Source: a virus
Reading direction: 5' to 3' (one strand)
Virus record (IMG/VR): IMGVR_UViG_3300044530_001115
Location: 1 to 64,000 of that record
DNA length: 64,000 bases
A model generated the notes under the pieces. It searched no databases, was not told the origin of the DNA, and saw nothing but the letters and a program-made list of their open reading frames with translations. Shown piece after piece: positions 23,725-29,927 of the stretch; positions within the stretch are counted from its first letter, which is position 1; every line of letters begins with the position of its first letter. The position numbers and the translations under genes are program-made.

Positions 23725-24326
23725 TACTCTTCAGTATTACTTGTTTGTTTTCTTGACGCTAAAACTTTTGCCCATTTTGATTTAAATTTTTCATAGAAAA
23801 CTTTTAATTTATTAATCATTTCTAAAAACTCATCATCAGTTTTTAACATCTCACCGTTTATGTAAACACCATTTTCTTCACCAATTGTAAAAAAGAAATC
23901 TAAATCAAAATCAATAATTCTACCTGACCACTCCACATTATTTGGATATACGTTTAATTTATTGAAATCTACTAAATCTGAAACTTGTTCAACAAATTCA
24001 TTCATTGTTTCTTGGAAAGCGATTTTTTCATCTGTAGTTAAATCTAAATCATTATTATCTTTACCGTGTAATACAATAATACCTCCAACAACTCGATATC
24101 CTTGTGATTTATCTTCTTGATTATTTGTGTCGTCTTCAATCTTATCCTCAACGTCTTTTGCAACGTTTAGTTTTGAAATAACATCATTATCAGACAAACC
24201 TACTTGTTCGTTAATAATACCGTGTTTTTGTCGAATACGATTAATATCCTCATTAATTGTACTATTTGATAACATCTTTCTAGATGCCTCAACTAATCTT
24301 TTTATTTCATCATGTGAATTGCTCAT
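23724..24326 (-). CDS. Protein with I-x-E-Q leader between amidase and spanin-like genes
   Basis: 200 residues, acidic. The first 41 residues form helices ending HGIINEQ, with a possible prohead-protease site after E40. The rest contains GYRVVGGIIVLHGKDN and strands around WSGRIIDFDLDFFFTIGEENG. No family recognised. If the leader is real, this is a packaged or virion protein embedded in the lysis region. It overlaps the amidase gene by 17 bases. Confidence 0.78.
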   Translation of the reverse strand: MSNSHDEIKRLVEASRKMLSNSTINEDINRIRQKHGIINEQVGLSDNDVISKLNVAKDVEDKIEDDTNNQEDKSQGYRVVGGIIVLHGKDNNDLDLTTDEKIAFQETMNEFVEQVSDLVDFNKLNVYPNNVEWSGRIIDFDLDFFFTIGEENGVYINGEMLKTDDEFLEMINKLKVFYEKFKSKWAKVLASRKQTSNTEE

Positions 24327-24909
24327 GCTCTATTTTTTTTAAAAATTCTTCAAAATTAAATGCCGGGCTAACATCTGTATAATCAGTGTCAAAGTTACTT
24401 TTACTAACTATCCCGTCATATTTTTCTATACCATTTATTTTTGTATTATGCCCAATTACTTGGTTTTTAATTTTTATTTCTTTTAGTAACTTACTACACA
24501 AAATAGAAGTGTTTTCAACTTGAATGGATGTGTAAGGTTGCCAAAAATAATAATCTCTCCATTTTTTTTCAAACACATTACCTTTATAAATATCACCAAT
24601 CCAGTTAACGTAATGATTACTTAGCGGTTCTTTTTCTAACCACCCTAAATTTTCCAAACAAACGATGATAGAATTTCTATTTATGTTTGCTGAAGTAAAA
24701 TAATTTGAATGCTCATTATTACCTAATAATTGAAGTATTTGTCCATCTCGAGTAACGATGTAATTAGGTATTCGTTTAAATTTACCATTAAATCTGAGTT
24801 TTAATGATTGTAAATAATCCCCAACACTTCTTGAAGAGTGTGTGAGGATTATTTGATTTTTTTTCTTTTGTTTCCCACATGGTTTAAAACCATCTATTAT
24901 GTCTATCAT
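24310..24909 (-). CDS. N-acetylmuramoyl-L-alanine amidase (endolysin)
   Basis: 199 residues, one domain. IILTHSSRSVGDY (about 20-32) gives the first zinc histidine, IPNYIVTRDGQILQL the typical amidase-2 strand pair, NRNSIIVCLENLGW the middle, and VIGHNTKI (about 151-158) a second histidine. Amidase-2 enzymes cut the bond between muramic acid and the stem peptide. There is no signal peptide, so release needs a holin. Candidate small membrane proteins are at 24941-25729 and 25722-25994, and the spanin-like pair follows downstream. Confidence 0.82.
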   Translation of the reverse strand: MIDIIDGFKPCGKQKKKNQIILTHSSRSVGDYLQSLKLRFNGKFKRIPNYIVTRDGQILQLLGNNEHSNYFTSANINRNSIIVCLENLGWLEKEPLSNHYVNWIGDIYKGNVFEKKWRDYYFWQPYTSIQVENTSILCSKLLKEIKIKNQVIGHNTKINGIEKYDGIVSKSNFDTDYTDVSPAFNFEEFLKKIEHEQFT

Positions 24910-24940
24910 AACCCATAACTTTCAAGTTTATTTAATTATG

Positions 24941-25729
24941 TTAGGTATTTTTTACATAACTTAATCTAACAAGACCATCATTAGTTGTTGTTGTAGTTGT
25001 CGAATCCGCGTAATTAACATTCATTGGTTGTTGATTGGTTACTATAATTTCTTTAACAACCTCAACGGGTACTTCAACAATCTTCTCAACCTCAACTATT
25101 TTTTCAACTTCCTTAATTACTTCTACCGGAACTTCAATTTCTTTGATTACCTCAACTATTTTTTCAACTTCCTTTATAACTTCTACCGGGACTTCAACAA
25201 TTTTTTCAACTTCCTTAATGACTTCAACCTCAATGGTTTTAATTTCGTCGTCACTTTCTTTGGTTAATTCGTCATATTTTACAAAAAAGTGTAATGATGT
25301 CAATGAAATGATTGGAAGTAACCCTCCACCTAAAAACGCTAACCATCTTTTTTGAGATACAACGTCATTGATATCAGAACCTAACATTTCCCAAACAGGT
25401 GAAGTTAGTTCAACCCAAGATTTAAATAAATCCCCGTTAACATCAATTTCTTTAAATGAAAAGAAGATATTACCAATCATTTGTATAAAGGTTACTAATC
25501 CGAACATAAACCATACACCACCTTTAATTCTGTTTGTTGCAGCAACCAATGCGGTCATAGCACCAACTTCAATAGCTATTGATAAGTATATAGCCCAACT
25601 AATTGGATTTGTTAAATCATACCAAGACACAACGTGAGATATTGAGATACCCGCAACTAAAAGTATCGGGATTAAGAACATTGCTCTTACCGGATGTTCT
25701 TTAACCCAACTTATTATTGACTTAATCAT
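24941..25729 (-). CDS. Four-helix membrane protein with Val-Glu/Pro-Val-Glu repeat tail
   Basis: 262 residues. Hydrophobic segments at about 15-31, 41-64, 70-91 and 128-150 are followed by a repetitive tail (165-228) built from EVPVEVIKEVEKIV units, then a Thr-rich stretch. The same repeat type occurs in 33493-34116. The repeats probably form extended strands or a charged fibrous rod rather than a globular domain. Its position just upstream of the amidase makes a holin-like or lysis-control role possible, but four helices with a long tail is not a standard holin. It overlaps 25722-25994 by 8 bases. Confidence 0.8.
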   Translation of the reverse strand: MIKSIISWVKEHPVRAMFLIPILLVAGISISHVVSWYDLTNPISWAIYLSIAIEVGAMTALVAATNRIKGGVWFMFGLVTFIQMIGNIFFSFKEIDVNGDLFKSWVELTSPVWEMLGSDINDVVSQKRWLAFLGGGLLPIISLTSLHFFVKYDELTKESDDEIKTIEVEVIKEVEKIVEVPVEVIKEVEKIVEVIKEIEVPVEVIKEVEKIVEVEKIVEVPVEVVKEIIVTNQQPMNVNYADSTTTTTTNDGLVRLSYVKNT

Positions 25730-25994
25730 TTGTGATTTTAGTTATCTCTTTATCAATCTCTGATTGTCTGTTAACATCCATAATTTTTCTATCCGTCGCT
25801 TGAATCATTCTTTTTTCAGATTTTAATCCTTCAATTTTGATTTCTTTAGTTATTTTAACTTCTAAAGTATCAACTTTTTTTGTCACTTTATCTACTCTAC
25901 CATTAGTGGTACAAGTTTTAAAGAACACGATAATAATTAAGAAAAACATAATTCTGTTTCCCCATACATCAATAAAATTTAATATTGCTTTCAT
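25722..25994 (-). CDS. Small membrane-anchored coiled-coil protein
   Basis: 90 residues: one hydrophobic segment at about 13-26 followed by a charged coiled coil (LEVKITKEIKIEGLKSEKR). Topology resembles 23365-23724, so it may be another periplasmic coiled-coil lysis or membrane factor. It is first in the minus-strand run 25994 to 20830, downstream of the sigma-factor terminator. Confidence 0.75.
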   Translation of the reverse strand: MKAILNFIDVWGNRIMFFLIIIVFFKTCTTNGRVDKVTKKVDTLEVKITKEIKIEGLKSEKRMIQATDRKIMDVNRQSEIDKEITKITND

Positions 25995-26028
25995 AATTTT
26001 TGTATTAGTTTTATCATAAAAGTAAAAA

Positions 26029-26055
26029 ACCTTCTATTATAATAAATAGAAGGTT
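26029..26055 (-). terminator. Intrinsic terminator of the sigma-factor transcript
   Basis: AACCTTCTATT and AATAGAAGGTT form an 11-bp stem with a 5-base loop; on the minus strand it is followed by TTTTTTACTTTT. It lies directly after 26065-26865. Confidence 0.85.
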
Positions 26056-26064
26056 CTAACATTT

Positions 26065-26865
26065 TTACATATAATCAAACAATACCGAGCAGTCATTCCT
26101 TAATTTTCTTAAGGCCTTTTCCTTTATTTGTCTAACCCGTTCTTTAGTCAGATTAAAATCACCACCAATATCTTCGAGGGTTCTCTGTGTTCCGGTTAAC
26201 CCGAAATAGTCCTCAACAATAACTTTTTCACGTTCATCTAAAACATTTAATAAAGAGATTAATTTTGCTTTTAATAAATCTTTACCATTAAATGCTTCAT
26301 CAGGCATATCAGCACCTTCATTTTTAATAATATCAACAAGAGTATCACCATCTTCATTGATATTCATATCTAAATCAATCATTGAAGGTAGATTTTGGAA
26401 CTTATCATCTAACTTACCACCATTAGATTCAATTTCTTTTTTAGCTCTATGTAAATCCTGTACCACATTAACTGGTAGTCGGATTGTACGGGCGTTGTCA
26501 TTCAACGATTGGAGGATTGATTGTTTAACCCACCACACCGCATAGGAAATAAAACGTAAATTCTTGGACCAATCAAAATTGTTGATGGCTTTCATTAAAC
26601 CTAAATTACCTTCGGCAATTAAATCAGGGAAATCCAATCCTTGATTTTGATATTGTTTTGCCACCGTAATAACAAAACGTAAATTACCTTCTAATAATTC
26701 TTTATTAATCGCCTTAATCTCATTCTCTGTTAGAGTACCCGAGGTAATCAATTTAGATAACTCACGTTCTCTTTCAGGGGTCATCACTTTAATCTTACGA
26801 ATATCTTTTAGATATAATTGAATCTCTTCTTGATTAATTGGAATACCGGAATTTTTTTCTTTCAT
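26065..26865 (-). CDS. RNA polymerase sigma-70 factor, RpoD-like
   Basis: 266 residues. Region 1.2 at about 14-42 (IQLYLKDIRKIKVMTPERE), regions 2.1-2.4 at about 62-137 with LRFVITVAKQYQNQGLDFPDLIAEGNLGL and FISYAVWWVKQSI, region 3, and region 4.2 with TLEDIGGDFNLTKERVRQIKEKALRKLR near the C-terminus. Lack of region 1.1 is normal for Bacteroidota RpoD, which this resembles closely. It would bind host core RNA polymerase and redirect it to a subset of promoters. The candidate targets are the TATTTATAA boxes or the TAnnTTTG promoters in this window. A hijacked host sigma gene is the likeliest origin. Confidence 0.93.
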   Translation of the reverse strand: MKEKNSGIPINQEEIQLYLKDIRKIKVMTPERERELSKLITSGTLTENEIKAINKELLEGNLRFVITVAKQYQNQGLDFPDLIAEGNLGLMKAINNFDWSKNLRFISYAVWWVKQSILQSLNDNARTIRLPVNVVQDLHRAKKEIESNGGKLDDKFQNLPSMIDLDMNINEDGDTLVDIIKNEGADMPDEAFNGKDLLKAKLISLLNVLDEREKVIVEDYFGLTGTQRTLEDIGGDFNLTKERVRQIKEKALRKLRNDCSVLFDYM

Positions 26866-26866
26866 A

Positions 26867-27442
26867 TTAATTTGAGTATTTGTTTAAATATATTAATTCT
26901 TTTTCAGTTAGTGAATTTAATCCTTTTTCTTTAATCTTTTCTAATAATTCATCTAAAGATGGACTACGTTGTTTGTTTTTAATTTCATCAATGTCAGACC
27001 ATTCATCTTCATCATATTCAAAATCAAAATTTTCAATGTTTAAATTAAAAGTATCTCGGATTTTGTCTTGTATCATTTTTCGCACCTCAAATTCATTTGG
27101 TTCTGAATTGTTAGATTTTCCTGACATAAAGTCACTAATACCATCATTAAAAAGATGTTTAGATATTTTTTCAGGTAATCCATATGACAATTTGTCAGAT
27201 GTGTAAGGTAATAAAACATACATAATATCGCCAACACCTAAAACCATATCAACATAATCTTTTACATCCTCATAGGAATCTAATGTTGAGATTGTGAACA
27301 CAGATGACTCCGGTCCGAAATAAAAGTTAAGATTGGGTGTGTCGGAAATAACACATAATTCTTCCGCGATTTGTTCTGTAAATTCTTTTGGGTTGTCATT
27401 TTTTGCAAAGACAAATAAAATGTATTTGGTTAAACCATCCAT
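26867..27442 (-). CDS. Acidic protein of unknown function next to the sigma factor
   Basis: 191 residues. N-terminal alpha/beta domain (YILFVFAKNDNPKEFTEQIAEEL), then an acidic linker and a C-terminal SLDELLEKIKEKGLNSLTEKELIYL motif that is also found, from memory, at the ends of many Bacteroidota proteins. It ends one base before the sigma gene and is probably co-expressed; an anti-sigma or sigma-accessory role is possible but unsupported by a motif. A weak host-type promoter is at 27473-27503. Confidence 0.78.
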   Translation of the reverse strand: MDGLTKYILFVFAKNDNPKEFTEQIAEELCVISDTPNLNFYFGPESSVFTISTLDSYEDVKDYVDMVLGVGDIMYVLLPYTSDKLSYGLPEKISKHLFNDGISDFMSGKSNNSEPNEFEVRKMIQDKIRDTFNLNIENFDFEYDEDEWSDIDEIKNKQRSPSLDELLEKIKEKGLNSLTEKELIYLNKYSN

Positions 27443-27472
27443 ACGTTATACGTTTAAATTTAAATTATGTTA

Positions 27473-27503
27473 CAAAAGTACTAAACTCTTTTGGAATAAC
27501 CAA
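27473..27503 (-). promoter_or_regulatory. Weak Bacteroidota-type promoter TTG-N20-TACTTTTG
   Basis: On the minus strand TTG (plus-strand 27501-27503) and TACTTTTG (27473-27480) are 20 bases apart; the -7 box fits TAnnTTTG. It would drive 26867-27442 and the sigma-factor gene. The -33 part lies inside the preceding gene. Confidence 0.45.
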
Positions 27504-28008
27504 CTATTTGGTAAAAATCTTTTTTCCCTTCACAATATTCTTTAACCATTTCAAGTAACCCTTTGAACATAAACGCCCCGGTTGTTTGTTTTTCACAAAT
27601 TGAAAATAACTCAATAAATGCCGTCAAAGTAGAAATACTGTAGTACCCACAACCATTTAACTCATTATACCTTAAATCCATAACATAATTATGTCTTAAT
27701 TCATAAGTATCTCTTTCTTCAACACAATTAAATGGTTCAGAGTTTTCATAAATCAAAATCAAATTATTAACATAAGATAATAATAATTCTTTATTGTGTT
27801 CAGCCTTAACCAATAAATCAACAATCCAATGTGTATGTGATGGAGTTCTCAATCTTTTACCCTCTTCCTTATATTTCACAATAAAGTCAAGTTCCGGATT
27901 CTCACCCCTTACACCCTGATAGATAGCTATGGAGGTTCTATCGTCAGTAGTCCAATAAAGGAGAGGAGAATGAACCTCCCCCTTTCTTTTATAGTTTAAT
28001 TGTTTCAT
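27481..28008 (-). CDS. Protein of unknown function after the methyltransferase
   Basis: 175 residues, soluble. Notable stretches are YQGVRGENPELDFIVKYKEEGKRLRTPSHTHWIVDLL and a Cys-Gly-Tyr-rich core (NGCGYYSIST). It starts 2 bases after the methyltransferase stop but its base composition (33-47% G+C in sampled lines) is like the rest of the phage, not like the A+T-rich cassette upstream. So it is probably not part of that cassette. No family recognised. Confidence 0.78.
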   Translation of the reverse strand: MKQLNYKRKGEVHSPLLYWTTDDRTSIAIYQGVRGENPELDFIVKYKEEGKRLRTPSHTHWIVDLLVKAEHNKELLLSYVNNLILIYENSEPFNCVEERDTYELRHNYVMDLRYNELNGCGYYSISTLTAFIELFSICEKQTTGAFMFKGLLEMVKEYCEGKKDFYQIVGYSKRV

Positions 28009-28010
28009 TT

Positions 28011-29279
28011 TTAATTATCTAAATTTGTAAATGGTAAACTAGATAAAACTGAAGGAGTAATTGAAACTTTATTATTTGAACACATATTATTTTCTTTCAT
28101 AATATTTCTAAACTCATTTGAGTTTAAAAAATTCACCGCGTTATCTAAATTTATATCAATATTATCTTTTAAAAATAAACCTATAATACCACCACCAAAA
28201 AATTCATTAACATTTCCTACCCAAAAAATATGAGTATCTCTAGTTTTCATAATACCATAAATTCTTTTTTTATTCGATTTCATTAAATTAAAATTACGGA
28301 GAGCACCATATTTCCACCAATTTTTTTCAGTAAAATTACTAATTTTTCTTTTAATTAATTTTTCTTTATGAGGTGTAAGATAATTTTTTACTTCTTCAGA
28401 TAATTCACCAAAAACATCATAATTATCCACAAAAAGATAATTAGAAACTTCCTTATTTGTACCAATGATTTGAATTATTGAATTATCCGGTAAATCAATA
28501 TTATTATTTAGTTTAAATATTTTTTCCGCTCCGGTAACTAAACCAACTTTAACATCAAAAAAATCAGAAATTGTATTTCCTGTTCGGATTTCATTACAAA
28601 AAGAAATAGTATTATTATATACTACTTTTTTATTTACAAATTTATCTAAACTATAATCATCCAATGTTTCATAATATTTAAAATCACCACTATAATTTTT
28701 AACATACCTAAAAATACATAAGGCAGGTACATCAGCATCATCAAATAATTTTTCTTCACCGCAATCAATGAAATGTGAAAAATTACCATTGTCTTTTAAA
28801 AATTCTCTCACAAATTTAGAACTCACATTATATAACCATTCTTTCGGAACAATAAATATTAACTCCCCTCCATCAGATAATAAATTAACACAATACTTAA
28901 TAAAAAAATAATATAAATTTCCATTACCAGGAATTTTTTCCGGTAACAAATCAATAGTGTCTTGTTCAACATTTTTTAGTTTAACAAAAGGTGGGTTACC
29001 AACGATTGAATCAAATGTTCCACAAGTTTTTATAAAATTAAAAAAATTATCAACACTTATTTCAGATTTACATACTTTAGAATTAACCTTATCAACATCT
29101 AACTCCACTGATAAGACATTTCTATTTAATTTTTTTTCAATCTCTAAAACAATATGACCCTCACCCGCAGATGGTTCCAATACACTACCATCATTTTTTA
29201 TTAAACTAATTAACACATTTAAAACTCTATTTTTTGTTGTGAAAAATTGTCCCCTACTTTTTTTTAAATTATTAACCAT
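28011..29279 (-). CDS. Type II N6-adenine DNA methyltransferase (gamma class)
   Basis: 422 residues. Motif X is RGQFFTTKNRV (9-19), motif I LEPSAGEGHI (34-43), motif IV GNPPFVKLK (94-102), and a hydrophobic LIFIVPKEWLYN follows. The C-terminal half, ending VSITPSVLSSLPF, is the target-recognition type seen in PstI/TaqI-like N6-adenine enzymes. It overlaps the upstream gene 29272-29862 by 8 bases and shares its very low G+C. The pair looks like a restriction-modification unit inserted between ordinary phage genes. The N6 specificity is from NPPF; the target site is not readable. Confidence 0.9.
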   Translation of the reverse strand: MVNNLKKSRGQFFTTKNRVLNVLISLIKNDGSVLEPSAGEGHIVLEIEKKLNRNVLSVELDVDKVNSKVCKSEISVDNFFNFIKTCGTFDSIVGNPPFVKLKNVEQDTIDLLPEKIPGNGNLYYFFIKYCVNLLSDGGELIFIVPKEWLYNVSSKFVREFLKDNGNFSHFIDCGEEKLFDDADVPALCIFRYVKNYSGDFKYYETLDDYSLDKFVNKKVVYNNTISFCNEIRTGNTISDFFDVKVGLVTGAEKIFKLNNNIDLPDNSIIQIIGTNKEVSNYLFVDNYDVFGELSEEVKNYLTPHKEKLIKRKISNFTEKNWWKYGALRNFNLMKSNKKRIYGIMKTRDTHIFWVGNVNEFFGGGIIGLFLKDNIDINLDNAVNFLNSNEFRNIMKENNMCSNNKVSITPSVLSSLPFTNLDN

Positions 29280-29862
29280 TAATTAAATTTTCCCACTCTT
29301 TAGCAGGATTTAAAATTCGTTTATTTATATATTCAATAAATAGATTATGAACTAAATTAAATTTTTCTTCGTTAGTTCTTTCAATTAATGAAATTGTTGG
29401 TATTTTAGTTTGTATTCCATTAGACGGATTAACTATTATACAATCTAAAGGTAATTGAGTTAAAGAACAAATTAAAAATTTTTTTGTTTGTTTATTAAAA
29501 AAAACAATTTGATAATCACTAACTAATTTAATCTCATTTTTATTTTTTTTATCCTTATACGATTTAGATATCAATTTATTAGTTGTACCGTCTAAATTTA
29601 ACATCTTAGCTAATTTAGTAAAACAAATTGTATTCGTGAAATTACCCGGCTCTACACATTTTAAATCTTCACCATTTGAAATATATAAATCATTTTCTTC
29701 CCTATTGCGTGTTTTTATTTTAGTAAGTTTTAATCTTTCATTAATTTTTTTACAAATCTCTTCTTCACTATCTTGAGAATTCCTCCTACCATCATCACTA
29801 ACTATCAAAATATCCCAATCATTATATTGATTTAAAATATTTTCAACTTCTTTATAATTCAT
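29272..29862 (-). CDS. Candidate restriction endonuclease partnered with the adjacent methyltransferase
   Basis: 196 residues, lysine-rich, soluble. I do not recognise a family, but D58, D66 and K68 (NDLYISNGEDLK) have the spacing of a PD-(D/E)XK nuclease core, and the gene overlaps an N6-adenine methyltransferase by 8 bases. Base composition is the lowest seen in the window (15-20% G+C in two sampled lines), like its partner and unlike neighbours. If it is a restriction enzyme, the phage would carry a complete system, perhaps to destroy competing phage or host DNA. An alternative is a specificity or regulatory protein. Confidence 0.6.
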   Translation of the reverse strand: MNYKEVENILNQYNDWDILIVSDDGRRNSQDSEEEICKKINERLKLTKIKTRNREENDLYISNGEDLKCVEPGNFTNTICFTKLAKMLNLDGTTNKLISKSYKDKKNKNEIKLVSDYQIVFFNKQTKKFLICSLTQLPLDCIIVNPSNGIQTKIPTISLIERTNEEKFNLVHNLFIEYINKRILNPAKEWENLING

Positions 29863-29893
29863 ATTATTATTTTTTTAAAAAAATAGACAAAAA

Positions 29894-29926
29894 AATAATA
29901 CCTATCAACTGTTGATAGGTATTATT
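29894..29926 (-). terminator. Intrinsic terminator of the gp46-like gene
   Basis: A 16-bp nearly perfect stem (core AATACCTATCAAC / GTTGATAGGTATT, 29897-29909 and 29911-29923) followed on the minus strand by TTTTTTTG. It separates the recombination genes from the restriction-modification cassette. Confidence 0.88.
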
Positions 29927-29927
29927 T

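Noticed and set aside
25028-25355. Plus-strand open frames opposite the repeat tail of 24941-25729
   Set aside because: They translate to Asn-Phe-Leu or Ser-Thr-Ile repeats, the mirror of the Val-Glu-Lys codons on the coding strand.
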